From: Arthrobacter subterraneus
GTDB lineage: Bacteria > Actinomycetota > Actinomycetes > Actinomycetales > Micrococcaceae
DNA length: 64,000 nucleotides
Assembly (NCBI RefSeq): GCF_900099735.1
Contig: NZ_FNDT01000001.1
Span: 489,722-553,721 of the forward strand
Direction of reading: 5' to 3'
A program made the translations under genes and the position numbers. How positions within the stretch are numbered: the first letter of the stretch is position 1; every line of letters starts with the position of its first letter. Positions 8,038-16,450 of the stretch are shown here, piece after piece. Under the pieces are notes generated by a model. The model had not been told where the DNA came from and made no database searches. It saw only the letters and a list, made by a program, of their open reading frames with translations.

Positions 8038-8877
8038 TCAGTTGATGGTGATGATCGCCTGCACCGGCGTGTGGTCCGAGGGCCACGCGCCGTCGTAGCG
8101 CGTGGTGTTGATGCCCATCTCCACCACCGTGACGCCTTCATTCACCATCAGCCAGTCAATCCGTTTCCGCCCCTGCTTCGGCGCGCGGTAGTGCGGGAAC
8201 GTCCCCCACAGCTCGGTCAGCCGGTCCTGCGCCGCATCCCACGCGTCGGCAAGCACTTCGCCGTTGGTCAGCGCCTCGTAGGGCTGCGAGGCGGCACCGG
8301 TATTGAAGTCACCCATCACGACGACGGCGCCCTCCGTGCGCGCGACCAGGGACCTGATTGCCTCCGCCGATAGCTGGCGAGACTTCCGGGACATGTGGTC
8401 GAGGTGCGTGTTGACCGCCGTGAGCTCCTTGCGGGTGTCGCGGTCCCGGAAGCGGGCGGTCACGACGATGCGCGGGATGAGGTTGCCCCAGTCGTTGGAC
8501 CCGGGGGTATCGGGGGTATTGGACAGGGCGTCCTGGTCCCACTCGAGCAGTTGCAACCGGTCAGCGTCATAGACGATCGGACATTGTTCACCGCCGCCGT
8601 CGGCGTTCCGGCCGCGGCCGATACTGCTGTAATGCCCGCCCAGCCCCTCAAGGATTGCCGGCAGCTGGTCGGGAAGGGCTTCCTGGACGCCTAGGATGGT
8701 GGGATGCTCGGACGCGAGCAGGCGGCGTACCAGCGGTGCCCGCCGGCCCCAGTAGTCATGGCTCCAGGGGTTCACATGGGCCACCCGGCGCCGGATGTTG
8801 TAGGTCATCACATGGAGCTGGGGCGCCTCGACAGGTCCGATCAACGGCTTGTCCGCAAGGGTGGTCCGCTCGCTCAT
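8038..8877 (-). CDS. Endonuclease/exonuclease/phosphatase (EEP) family protein
   Basis: A 279-residue metal-dependent hydrolase of the EEP/DNase I fold. It has the MTYNIRR start of strand 1, Glu in LGVQEALP, the NTHLDH motif, MGDFN, KRIDWLM and the C-terminal SDHTPV with the catalytic Asp-His. No signal peptide is seen, so it is probably cytosolic. Relatives act on nucleic acids, phosphoinositides or sphingomyelin, and the substrate cannot be assigned. The start codon lies just inside the T-run of the paaH terminator. Confidence 0.85.
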   Translation of the reverse strand: MSERTTLADKPLIGPVEAPQLHVMTYNIRRRVAHVNPWSHDYWGRRAPLVRRLLASEHPTILGVQEALPDQLPAILEGLGGHYSSIGRGRNADGGGEQCPIVYDADRLQLLEWDQDALSNTPDTPGSNDWGNLIPRIVVTARFRDRDTRKELTAVNTHLDHMSRKSRQLSAEAIRSLVARTEGAVVVMGDFNTGAASQPYEALTNGEVLADAWDAAQDRLTELWGTFPHYRAPKQGRKRIDWLMVNEGVTVVEMGINTTRYDGAWPSDHTPVQAIITIN

Positions 8878-8912
8878 GAAAAAACCTTAGCCCCTTTGAC
8901 CCTTGGAGGGGC
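8877..8912 (-). terminator. Rho-independent terminator after the paaH-type gene
   Basis: Read on the minus strand, GCCCCT (8907-8912) pairs with AGGGGC (8890-8895). It is followed by TAAGG and six T residues. It lies 20 bases after the stop of the 3-hydroxyacyl-CoA dehydrogenase and ends at the EEP start codon. Confidence 0.65.
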
Positions 8913-8932
8913 AAAAGCCCGGCAGCACACGC

Positions 8933-9790
8933 CTACTCATCCCAGGTGAAGAAGCCCTGCCCGGATTTGCGTCCCAGTTCACCACGCGCCACCTTGTCCC
9001 GCAGGATCTGCGGCGGAGCAAACCGTTCGCCCAGAGTCGAGGCCAGGTATTCGGCAATTCCCAGGCGGACGTCGAGTCCCACGATGTCGGTTGTCCGCAG
9101 CGGGCCGACCGGGTGCTTGTAGCCAAGCACCATCGCCGTATCGATGTCCTCGGGCGAGGCCACCCCCTCCTCGACCATTCGCATCGCTTCCAGGGCAATC
9201 GCAACGCCGAGCCGGGAGCTGGCGAATCCCGGGGCATCGTTGACCACTACCGGAGTCTTGCCGAGCGCTTCAGCCCAGCCGCGCGCCTTCCCGGCTAGTT
9301 CCTCCGACGTCGACGGCGCCAGTACCACCTCGATCAGCGTCGATGCCGGAACGGGATTGAAGAAGTGGAGCCCGCAGAACCGGTCGGGCCGCTGCAGCAC
9401 ACCGGCCAGCTCGCCGACCGACAGGGACGAGGTATTCGTCGCAAGCCAGGCGTCGCCGTCGAGCTGTTCCTCCACGCCGCGCAGCGCCGCCGTCTTCAGG
9501 GCGAGATCCTCCGGTACTGCTTCCACCACGAGCCCGCAGGGTTTGAGAGCCGCATAATCGGTGGCGACCGTCACCCGCCCGGTGAGCGCCTCGAGGGTTT
9601 CCTGTGTGGACCCCTTGGCGATGCTGCGGTCCAGTGCCGCTGTGATACGTCCGCGCGCCGCCTCCGCGGCGTCGTCATCACGCTCCACGACGACGACGGC
9701 GGCACCCGCCACGCAGAACGCGTGGGCGATGCCCGCGCCCATCCTCCCTCCACCGAGAACGCCGACTGTGTCCGGAATGGTGTGATTCAC
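8933..9790 (-). CDS. paaH: 3-hydroxyacyl-CoA dehydrogenase (PaaH-type)
   Basis: A 285-residue single-domain NAD-dependent enzyme. The Rossmann motif GVLGGGRMGAG is at residues 10-20, the catalytic His is in CGLHFFNPV, and PGFASSR and the C-terminal KSGQGFF are present. It oxidises 3-hydroxyadipyl-CoA to 3-oxoadipyl-CoA in phenylacetate degradation. The GTG start overlaps the stop of the enoyl-CoA hydratase (GTGA). It is the last gene of the thiolase-hydratase-dehydrogenase operon. The paa assignment rests on location and on the operator before the operon, since fatty acid oxidation enzymes look alike. Confidence 0.85.
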   Translation of the reverse strand: MNHTIPDTVGVLGGGRMGAGIAHAFCVAGAAVVVVERDDDAAEAARGRITAALDRSIAKGSTQETLEALTGRVTVATDYAALKPCGLVVEAVPEDLALKTAALRGVEEQLDGDAWLATNTSSLSVGELAGVLQRPDRFCGLHFFNPVPASTLIEVVLAPSTSEELAGKARGWAEALGKTPVVVNDAPGFASSRLGVAIALEAMRMVEEGVASPEDIDTAMVLGYKHPVGPLRTTDIVGLDVRLGIAEYLASTLGERFAPPQILRDKVARGELGRKSGQGFFTWDE

Positions 9791-10524
9791 TTTTTCTTCT
9801 TCCGGTCGAGAAACGCCTGCATGCGCTCGAACTTCGCCTCGGACTCGAACAGGATCCCCTGGGCGAGCTGGTCGATCACGGGATGCGCTTCGGGTGGGGC
9901 GTGGAACACGCTCTTGGTGATGCGGGTGGCCAGTGGATCCTGCCGTGCAATCCGGTCGGCCAGTCGGTGGGCGGCCGGCAGCAGGTCCTCAGCCGGATGG
10001 ATTTCGGTGATCAGCCGGGCGGCGAGCGCCTCATCGGCGTCCAGCACCCTGCCGGCGAGCAGGATTTCCTTGGCCAGCGGTTCACCGACGAGTTCACGCA
10101 ACCGCCAGGTGGCTCCGGCGGCGGGCAGGATTCCCAGACCGGTTTCCGGGTTGCCGATCTTGAGCGAGGGGGCACCGATGCGGAAGTCCGCAGCGAAGGC
10201 GAGCTCGGCGCCGCCGCCCAGGGCGTAGCCGTCCAGCGCCGCGATCACGGGCATGGGGAGGCGGGCTATCCGGGAGAACAGCGTCGAGTTGATTCCTGCG
10301 AGCGCGTCGTCGCGGCGTCGTTCCCGGAGCTGTGCAATGTCGGCACCGGAGGCGAAGACGCCGCCCGTCCCCGAGAGGACCAGCACCCGCGGGTTGCGCT
10401 CCAGATCCGCGCAGACCTCGTGGAGTTCGTCCACCATCTGCTGGTCAATCGCGTTGCGGACCTCCGGACGGTGCAGCTGGACGCTGAGGCGGTCGCCGCC
10501 GTCGTCAATTTTCAGCGTCTCCAC
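9787..10524 (-). CDS. Enoyl-CoA hydratase/isomerase (PaaF/PaaG-type)
   Basis: About 245 residues of the crotonase family, with the oxyanion-hole regions ASGADIAQLR and GYALGGGAEL followed by AFAADFRIG and NPETGLGILP. It could hydrate 2,3-dehydroadipyl-CoA (PaaF) or isomerise the ring epoxide (PaaG); sequence alone does not decide. GTG 10524 is chosen because its G is the last base of the thiolase TAG (TAGTG), a stop-start coupling. An upstream ATG would place 68 low-complexity residues over the thiolase gene. The C-terminus ends in four lysines. Confidence 0.88.
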   Translation of the reverse strand: METLKIDDGGDRLSVQLHRPEVRNAIDQQMVDELHEVCADLERNPRVLVLSGTGGVFASGADIAQLRERRRDDALAGINSTLFSRIARLPMPVIAALDGYALGGGAELAFAADFRIGAPSLKIGNPETGLGILPAAGATWRLRELVGEPLAKEILLAGRVLDADEALAARLITEIHPAEDLLPAAHRLADRIARQDPLATRITKSVFHAPPEAHPVIDQLAQGILFESEAKFERMQAFLDRKKKK

Positions 10525-11720
10525 TACACACGCTCCAGAATCATGGCGGTGCCCTGTCCCACGCCGACGCACATGGTCGCAAGGCCCAGCCGGCCGCCCT
10601 CGCGCTCCATGCGGCCCATGAGGGTGATGGCGAGCCGGGATCCCGAGGAACCGAGCGGGTGGCCGAGGGCGATGGCCCCGCCGTCGCGGTTCACGATTTC
10701 CTCGTCCAGGCCGAGCCGGCGGATGCACGCCAGGGACTGGGAAGCGAAGGCTTCATTGAGTTCGACGGCGTCGAGGTCGGCGATGGAACGGCCGGCCAGG
10801 TCGAGGGCTTTCTGCGTGGCCGGCACCGGGCCGATGCCCATGATCTCCGGGGGCACGCCCGCAGACGCTCCGGTGACGATGCGGGCGCGCGGCGTGAGCC
10901 CAAGCCGGGTGAGCGCCGCCTCGGATGCGACGATCACTGCGGAGGCGCCGTCATTGAGGGAACTCGAGTTTCCGGCGGTCACTACTCCGCCCTTGGCGAC
11001 TACCGGTTTCAGCCCTGCGAGGACGTCCAGCGTGGTGTCCGGCCTGGGCCCCTCATCAGTGTCCACCGTGACGTTCTTCTTCCCGCGCACGGTGTTCACG
11101 GGGACAATCTCGTCAGCGAAGTGCCCGGCGTCGATCGCCGCGACGGCCCGCTGGTGCGAGCGCAGGGCGAAGGCGTCGGCGTCGTCACGCGTGATGCCGT
11201 CCACGCGGGCCACTTCCTCGGCGGTTTCCGGCATCGAGAACGTGGTTTTCTCCTGCGCCGCGAAGGTCGGGTTGGCGAACCGCCAGCCGATGGAGGTGTC
11301 GAACACCGCGCCCGGCTTGGCGAACGCCGTCGTCGGCTTCTCCATCACCCAGGGCGCGCGGCTCATCGACTCGACGCCGCCGGCTATCACGACGTCGGCA
11401 GCGCCTGCCTTGATCATGTGAGAGGCCATGATGATCGCCGACAAGCCCGAGGCGCAGAGCCTGTTGACGGTGATGCCCGGAATGGTGTCAGGCAGGCCTG
11501 CAAGGAGGGTAGCCATGCGGGCAACATTGCGGTTTTCCTCACCGGCGCCGTTGGCGTTGCCGAGGATGACCTCGTCGATAGTCTCCGGGTCAAGACCGGT
11601 TCGGTGGACCAGTTCGCGGAGGGTGAGGGCCGCCATGTCGTCGGGCCGGACCGCGGAAAGTGCTCCGCCGTACCGTCCCACCGGGGTGCGAACCCCGCCC
11701 ACCAGAAAAGCCTCGGCCAT
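10524..11720 (-). CDS. paaJ: Acetyl-CoA acyltransferase / 3-oxoadipyl-CoA thiolase
   Basis: A 398-residue thiolase. Cys89 in NRLCASG is the acyl-accepting residue. The His loop is GGAIALGHPLGSSG, and the second Cys is in MCVGVGQG near the C-terminus. It probably cleaves 3-oxoadipyl-CoA (and 3-oxo-5,6-dehydrosuberyl-CoA) with CoA, the last paa step; catabolic PcaF-type thiolases are very similar. ATG 11720 has GGAGG exactly 5 bases upstream and is preferred to ATG 11735 and 11747. It leads a three-gene operon. Confidence 0.85.
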   Translation of the reverse strand: MAEAFLVGGVRTPVGRYGGALSAVRPDDMAALTLRELVHRTGLDPETIDEVILGNANGAGEENRNVARMATLLAGLPDTIPGITVNRLCASGLSAIIMASHMIKAGAADVVIAGGVESMSRAPWVMEKPTTAFAKPGAVFDTSIGWRFANPTFAAQEKTTFSMPETAEEVARVDGITRDDADAFALRSHQRAVAAIDAGHFADEIVPVNTVRGKKNVTVDTDEGPRPDTTLDVLAGLKPVVAKGGVVTAGNSSSLNDGASAVIVASEAALTRLGLTPRARIVTGASAGVPPEIMGIGPVPATQKALDLAGRSIADLDAVELNEAFASQSLACIRRLGLDEEIVNRDGGAIALGHPLGSSGSRLAITLMGRMEREGGRLGLATMCVGVGQGTAMILERV

Positions 11721-11777
11721 GCCAGCCTCCGTCATCGTCGTCGTCATTCAGCGAGGTACCTTGAAGGCGGCGTAATT

Positions 11778-11791
11778 ACCGACCGTTCGTT
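11778..11791 (-). promoter_or_regulatory. PaaR-type operator before the thiolase operon
   Basis: The plus strand reads ACCGACCGTTCGTT, a match to the shared core, 57-70 bases upstream of the chosen thiolase start. TATAGA on the minus strand (11792-11797) abuts it and is a candidate -10 box. The rest of the 11721-12031 gap holds only this site and the dodecin terminator. Confidence 0.6.
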
Positions 11792-11890
11792 CTATAAAGA
11801 ATCGCACGGTGCACGGAAGCGGTCAACCGGCCGCCGTTCTGTTGCGTGGGGGCAGGCGGCGGGTACAAAAAGCAGGCACAAAAAGCGGGA

Positions 11891-11952
11891 CACAAAAGAA
11901 GCGCCGGCGGAGCGCCCCGGGATTGCGCATCGGGGCTCGCTCAACGCCGGCG
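11891..11952 (-). terminator. Rho-independent terminator after dodecin
   Basis: On the minus strand a long GC stem (arms 11931-11952 and 11902-11919, with a few mismatches) is followed by TTCTTTTGTG. It separates the dodecin gene from the paa promoter. A smaller hairpin GCGGG...CCCGC lies just before it near 11966-11981. Confidence 0.7.
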
Positions 11953-12031
11953 AGTAAACTGGTGCGGGTCTAGGCCCGCCTAGGTAACAGCCTGCCCGTG
12001 TTCCTGGATTTCGTCAACGGTTTTGGCCCGG

Positions 12032-12241
12032 TCACTCTTCCAGCCGGAAGCCCAGCTTGACCGTCACCTGCCAGTCCGCCACCTTGCCGTCCACCAGATG
12101 TCCGCGGATCTCCTTGACCTCGAACCAGTCGAGGTTGCGGAGGGTCTTCGCGGCCTGGGTCACGGCATTGGTCACGGCCGCATCCACCCCGTCCGGCGAC
12201 GTGCCGACAACCTCGGAAATGCTGTACGTATGGTTCGCCAT
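12032..12241 (-). CDS. Dodecin (flavin storage protein)
   Basis: A 69-residue dodecin. It forms a hollow dodecamer that binds flavins and buffers free riboflavin/FMN/FAD. The family pattern is intact: ISEVVGTSPDGVDAAV, AAKTLRNLDWFEVKEIRGH with the flavin-stacking Trp, and the VTVKLGFRLEE end strand. It is a single-gene unit with its own terminator. Confidence 0.92.
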   Translation of the reverse strand: MANHTYSISEVVGTSPDGVDAAVTNAVTQAAKTLRNLDWFEVKEIRGHLVDGKVADWQVTVKLGFRLEE

Positions 12242-12387
12242 GCTTGCTCCTTCATTGGCACCGGCTTCTCCGGCGGGTGGGTGTCACGCTAGTCGCACCG
12301 CGCGTCCCGGTCCAGACCCTCCGGCCTGACGATCCGGCGAAGCCGCCACTTTGAAGTCACCCCGGCCTCCGAAGCTAGACTCGATTG

Positions 12388-13329
12388 GTGACCACAGATC
12401 TCCCAGCCAAGGTATCCGACGTCTTCGACCCTGCCCGGTGGCGGCTCGTGGAGGGATTCGAGGATCTTCAGGACATCACCTACCACCGCCAGGTAGATCG
12501 CAGCGAGGGCCGTGACCTCCCCACTGTCCGCATCGCCTTCAACCGGCCGGAGGTGCGTAACGCGTTCCGTCCGGGCACGGTCGATGAGCTGTACCGCACC
12601 CTGGACCACGCGCGCATGACGCCCGACGTCGCAACGGTCCTCCTGACCGGAAACGGCCCCTCCCCCAGGGACGGCGGGCATTCATTCTGCTCGGGCGGCG
12701 ACCAGCGGATCCGCGGGAGGGACGGCTACCGGTACGCGGAGGGTGAAACCAGGGAAACCATCGACCCCGCCCGCGCCGGCCGGCTCCACATCCTCGAGGT
12801 GCAGCGGCTGATGCGGACCATGCCCAAGGTGGTCATCGCCGTCGTCAACGGCTGGGCGGCAGGCGGAGGCCACAGTCTCCATGTCGTCGCGGACCTGACC
12901 ATCGCGTCGCGTCAGCACGGCAGATTCAAGCAGACCGACGCGACGGTGGGCAGCTTCGACGCCGGCTATGGGTCAGCCCTTCTGGCCCGGCAGATCGGGC
13001 AGAAGAAGGCACGCGAGATTTTCTTCCTTGCCCGTGAGTACTCGGCCGAGGACATGGTCGCGATGGGCGCCGTGAATGAGGCAGTCGAGCATGAGCGGCT
13101 CGAGGAAGTGGCTCTGGAGTACGCGGCGGACATCGCGCGTCAGAGCCCACAGGCCATCCGTATGCTGAAGTTCGCGTTCAACCTCGCCGATGACGGCCTG
13201 GCCGGCCAGCAGGTCTTCGCCGGTGAGGCGACGCGCATGGCCTACATGACCGACGAAGCTGTCGAGGGCAAGGAAGCGTTCCTCGCCAAACGCAGCCCCG
13301 ACTGGTCCAGCTTCCCCTACTACTTCTAG
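12388..13329 (+). CDS. menB: 1,4-dihydroxy-2-naphthoyl-CoA synthase MenB
   Basis: A 313-residue crotonase-family enzyme that closes the naphthoquinone ring of o-succinylbenzoyl-CoA in menaquinone synthesis. MenB markers are FNRPEVRNAFRP, FCSGGDQRIRG, GWAAGGGHSLHVV, the DATVGSFDAGYGS active-site loop and the C-terminal KRSPDWSSFPYYF. GTG 12388 is taken as the start; a TTG one codon earlier is possible. menE follows after 6 bases. Confidence 0.95.
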   Translation: MTTDLPAKVSDVFDPARWRLVEGFEDLQDITYHRQVDRSEGRDLPTVRIAFNRPEVRNAFRPGTVDELYRTLDHARMTPDVATVLLTGNGPSPRDGGHSFCSGGDQRIRGRDGYRYAEGETRETIDPARAGRLHILEVQRLMRTMPKVVIAVVNGWAAGGGHSLHVVADLTIASRQHGRFKQTDATVGSFDAGYGSALLARQIGQKKAREIFFLAREYSAEDMVAMGAVNEAVEHERLEEVALEYAADIARQSPQAIRMLKFAFNLADDGLAGQQVFAGEATRMAYMTDEAVEGKEAFLAKRSPDWSSFPYYF

Positions 13330-13335
13330 GCATCA

Positions 13336-14472
13336 ATGGAACTCTTCCCCGTTCATACCCCGCCCGGCTTCGACCCCCACACCCTCCTTGCACCGCTGGC
13401 GGCGGCGCTTGCCGGAGAGGGCCCGGCCGTGGCGCCCCACATTGATGAGAACCAGAGCTTCACCGGTGAACTGCCCAACGACGAGATCGCGGCCGTGCTC
13501 AGCACCTCCGGCTCCACGGGCGCCCCGAAGCAGACCATGCTCAGCGTCGATGCTCTCGCCGCATCCGCCATGGGCACCGCCTATGCCCTGAAGTCCGAAG
13601 GCCAGTGGCTGCTCACCCTGCCGGTGCACTACGTCGCCGGTTTCCAGGTGCTGGTGCGTTCGCTCTACGCCGGCACGCGGCCCTGGGCCATGGACCTGTC
13701 GACGAGTTTCAGCCCGGCACGATTCACCGAAGCGGCCGGCGAACTCACCGACAAGGTCCGCTTCACGTCCCTGGTGCCCACCCAGCTGCACCGCCTCCTT
13801 GAGGACCCGGCGCCGGAAACCATCAAGGTGCTCCAGCGGTTCAATGCGATCCTGCTGGGCGGGGCGGCGGTCTCCGATGCCCTCCGCCACCGTGCCCGCT
13901 CCCACGGCCTGAACATCGTCCGGACCTACGGCATGAGTGAAACCTCCGGAGGCTGCGTGTACGACGGCGTCCCCCTGGAAGGCGTGGAACTCACCAATGA
14001 CGAGGGCCGGCTCTGGATCAGCGGCCCCGTCCTGGCCGACGGCTACCTCGGCCAGCCGGAACTGACCCGGGAGAAGTTCCCATTCAACTCCGGGCGGCGC
14101 TGGTTCCGCACGGATGACGACGGCACCGTTGACGGGAACGGAGTCCTGACGATCCATGGGCGCGTGGATGACGTCATCATCACCGGCGGCCTCAAGGTGT
14201 CGGCCGTCGCCGTCTCGAGCGCCATCGAGGGGATGGCGGGCGTCAGCGAAGCACTGGTGCTTGGCATCCCCCACCCGGAGTGGGGCGCCCAGGTGGCTGC
14301 CGCCGTCGTCGGCTCTGTCAATCCGGACGCCGTGCGCCGGCATGCCCAGGAGCAGCTGGGGGCGCATGCAGCCCCCAGAATCGTGCTGACACTCGACAAG
14401 CTGCCGATGCTCGCCAACGGCAAACCGGACCGGCTGGCCGTCCGGGCGCTGTTCGAGCAGTCCGTGCTGTAA
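13336..14472 (+). CDS. menE: o-succinylbenzoate--CoA ligase MenE
   Basis: A 378-residue adenylate-forming ligase, short as in actinobacteria. It makes o-succinylbenzoyl-CoA, the MenB substrate. The P-loop is STSGSTGAPKQT (about 55-66), the YGMSETSGG motif lies mid-protein, and the C-terminal lid has RVDDVIITGG and LPMLANGKPDR. It is translated from the same transcript as menB. Confidence 0.93.
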   Translation: MELFPVHTPPGFDPHTLLAPLAAALAGEGPAVAPHIDENQSFTGELPNDEIAAVLSTSGSTGAPKQTMLSVDALAASAMGTAYALKSEGQWLLTLPVHYVAGFQVLVRSLYAGTRPWAMDLSTSFSPARFTEAAGELTDKVRFTSLVPTQLHRLLEDPAPETIKVLQRFNAILLGGAAVSDALRHRARSHGLNIVRTYGMSETSGGCVYDGVPLEGVELTNDEGRLWISGPVLADGYLGQPELTREKFPFNSGRRWFRTDDDGTVDGNGVLTIHGRVDDVIITGGLKVSAVAVSSAIEGMAGVSEALVLGIPHPEWGAQVAAAVVGSVNPDAVRRHAQEQLGAHAAPRIVLTLDKLPMLANGKPDRLAVRALFEQSVL

Positions 14473-14529
14473 CCGCACCGCTTCACCACGTCCAGATCAG
14501 AATTCGCGAGTAGACAACCGGAGGAACCC

Positions 14530-15414
14530 GTGGCAACAGCTGCGCAGTGGGTGGAGGGAGCACGTCCGCGCACCCTCCCTATGGCCGTGGCGCCCGTGAT
14601 CATCGGCTGCGCGGCCGCCTTTGACCTCGGATCCTTCAAGCTGGTGAATGCGCTGCTGGCTGCGACGGTCGCCGTCCTGCTGCAGGTAGGCGTCAATTAC
14701 GCGAACGACTACTCCGACGGCATCCGCGGCACCGACAACGACAGGGTGGGTCCGTTGCGGCTGACCGGGTCCGGCGCCGCCCGGCCGTGGCAGGTGAAGT
14801 GGGCGGCCTTCGGGTGTTTCGCGTTGGCCATGGTCGCGGGAATCGCGTTGATCGTGCTGTCGCAGGCCTGGTTCCTCCTGCTCGTGGGAGTCGGCTGCGT
14901 AGCTGCCGCCTGGGGCTACACGGGCGGGCGTAACCCCTATGGGTACCTCGGCCTGGGGGACCTGTTCGTCTTTGTCTTCTTTGGCCTGGTGGCAACCCTC
15001 GGCACCACCTACACGCAGGCGGGACAGCTCAGCGGGCCGGCGTGGATCGGCGCGGTCAGCACAGGCATCATCGCCATGGCCCTGCTGATGGCCAACAATG
15101 TGCGGGATATCCCCACGGACCGGGAAGCGGGCAAGCTCACCCTCGCGGTGCGGCTGGGCGACACCGCCGCCCGGATCAGCTACGTGATGATGCTCGCCGT
15201 GGCGCTGTTGCTGCCGTTGTTCCTGGTGTACGACTACCCGTGGGTGCTGCTGGTCCTGCTGCTGATCCCGCTGTGCCTGATGCCGAGCTGGCTGATGCTC
15301 AAGGGCAAGAAGCGCCGCAGCCTCATCCCGGTACTCAAGCAGACGAGCATCATCAACCTGGGCTTCAGCGTGCTGTTCGGTGCCGGTGTGGTGCTCTCCG
15401 GAGTGCTGGCCTAA
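14530..15414 (+). CDS. menA: 1,4-dihydroxy-2-naphthoate polyprenyltransferase MenA
   Basis: A 294-residue integral membrane UbiA-type prenyltransferase with about eight or nine hydrophobic helices. It joins dihydroxynaphthoate to a polyprenyl diphosphate, giving demethylmenaquinone. The Mg-diphosphate motif is NYANDYSDG near residue 60, and the second acidic motif is NNVRDIPTDREAGK. GTG 14530 has GGAGG at 14520-14524. It follows menE after 57 bases. The distal genes menG and menDCF are not in the window. Confidence 0.95.
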   Translation: MATAAQWVEGARPRTLPMAVAPVIIGCAAAFDLGSFKLVNALLAATVAVLLQVGVNYANDYSDGIRGTDNDRVGPLRLTGSGAARPWQVKWAAFGCFALAMVAGIALIVLSQAWFLLLVGVGCVAAAWGYTGGRNPYGYLGLGDLFVFVFFGLVATLGTTYTQAGQLSGPAWIGAVSTGIIAMALLMANNVRDIPTDREAGKLTLAVRLGDTAARISYVMMLAVALLLPLFLVYDYPWVLLVLLLIPLCLMPSWLMLKGKKRRSLIPVLKQTSIINLGFSVLFGAGVVLSGVLA

Positions 15415-15429
15415 CTTCCCTGGCGGCTG

Positions 15430-15500
15430 CGGTTGGCGGCGGTCTTACGGTTACCGGCGGCTTACGGTTGGCGGCAGTCTTACGGCTGGCGGCGGTCCGA
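15430..15500. repeat. Four imperfect 17-18 bp tandem repeats
   Basis: Four copies of a CGGTTGGCGGCGGTCTTA-like unit lie at 15430-15447, 15448-15464, 15465-15482 and 15483-15500. They sit between the menA stop and the convergent DUF4229 gene and run into the last codons of the latter. The unit is rich in TACGG words, as is a shorter repeat at 43724. Confidence 0.7.
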
Positions 15501-15773
15501 ATTCACCGGAGTGTTCGGGTCCAGGCTGTCCTCGGCATCGGCGTCGCGCAGTTCGCTGCTGGTGCGCACCGGCGGAGCGCCGTCGCGGAACCGGCGCTGC
15601 AGTGTGGACGCGGCCTCGTTGCGAAGGTCACGGAAAAACAGGTAGGTGACGCACCAGGCCAGAACGGCCGCGGCGACCGCCGAGAAGACTGCGCCCAGGC
15701 CCAGGGAGTAGCAGATCACAAAGAACACCACGACAAAGCCGAGGCGCAGGGCAGTGAATTTGAGGAAAGGCAC
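15480..15773 (-). CDS. DUF4229 small membrane protein
   Basis: A 97-residue protein with two N-terminal transmembrane helices (about 7-27 and 29-46) followed by a basic, then acidic, polar tail. The pattern fits DUF4229, an actinobacterial family often found beside menA; its function is unknown. The last residues are encoded inside a tandem repeat, so the C-terminal end is probably not conserved. Confidence 0.8.
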   Translation of the reverse strand: MPFLKFTALRLGFVVVFFVICYSLGLGAVFSAVAAAVLAWCVTYLFFRDLRNEAASTLQRRFRDGAPPVRTSSELRDADAEDSLDPNTPVNSDRRQP

Positions 15774-15803
15774 GTCCCAAGTTTACTCGCCTACAATTGA
15801 TGC

Positions 15804-16190
15804 ATGCCGCGCCTGTTGTTGTTACTCGTGATCCTCGGGATCGCTGTCATTATCTACGCGCTCTTCGACTGCATCATGAGCCGGGCAGAATCGGTGCGCA
15901 GCATCTCAAAACCCGCATGGTTCTTCACCATCCTCCTTGTCCCGCTCCTGGGCGCGGGCCTGTGGTTCCTCTTCGGCCGCCCACGGGGAGACGACCGCCC
16001 CAGCCAGCGGCAGACGCGCCGTCCTTCATCGCCCGACGACGATCCCCAGTTCCTGCGCAACCTCGAGGTTCGGCGGCGCCAGGAGGCTCGGGAAGCCGAG
16101 CTGCGCCGGCGGGAGGCGGAGAACCGTGCCCGCGAGGCCGAGCAGAAGAAGAAGGACGAAGGCACCGCCAACGACGGCAAGACCGCCTAG
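15804..16190 (+). CDS. PLDc_N (phospholipase D N-terminal-like) small membrane protein
   Basis: A 128-residue protein with two transmembrane helices (about 3-22 and 37-57), flanking a conserved DCIMSRAESVRSISKPAW segment and ending FLFGRPR. These match the PLDc_N domain, which also occurs alone in actinobacteria. Residues 60-128 are highly charged, with a run of Arg/Glu/Lys likely to be helical or coiled-coil. Its function is not known. It is divergent from the DUF4229 gene with 30 bases between them. Confidence 0.78.
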   Translation: MPRLLLLLVILGIAVIIYALFDCIMSRAESVRSISKPAWFFTILLVPLLGAGLWFLFGRPRGDDRPSQRQTRRPSSPDDDPQFLRNLEVRRRQEAREAELRRREAENRAREAEQKKKDEGTANDGKTA

Positions 16191-16370
16191 GAAGTCCAGA
16201 CGGTCCTGCTCGGGCGTTCGGACTCCTTGTGGGATTCCTGACACCACTGCCGGGTTGATGTGCCCGTACAGCCGCGGCCCCATGCCCTCAGGTTGTGTTC
16301 CCCGGAGCACTCTTATGCCATCATTTGACCCTCTATGCGAAGATCTGCACAACAGCTGGCTATTTAGATG

Positions 16371-16381
16371 GTCAGTCTGAC
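16371..16381. promoter_or_regulatory. Short palindrome upstream of the Lrp/AsnC gene
   Basis: GTCAGTCTGAC is a perfect 5+1+5 palindrome, 70-80 bases before the Lrp-type start. It lies in an AT-richer stretch (16320-16430) unlike the coding sequence around it. It is a plausible operator for autoregulation, but only one copy is seen. The remainder of the 16191-16450 gap shows nothing else firm. Confidence 0.3.
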
Positions 16382-16450
16382 TACGATGACCCAATCAGCG
16401 TCGGCAGGAATGATCAGATTGTTCAGACCAACCGAGGGAGTGCAGAACGC

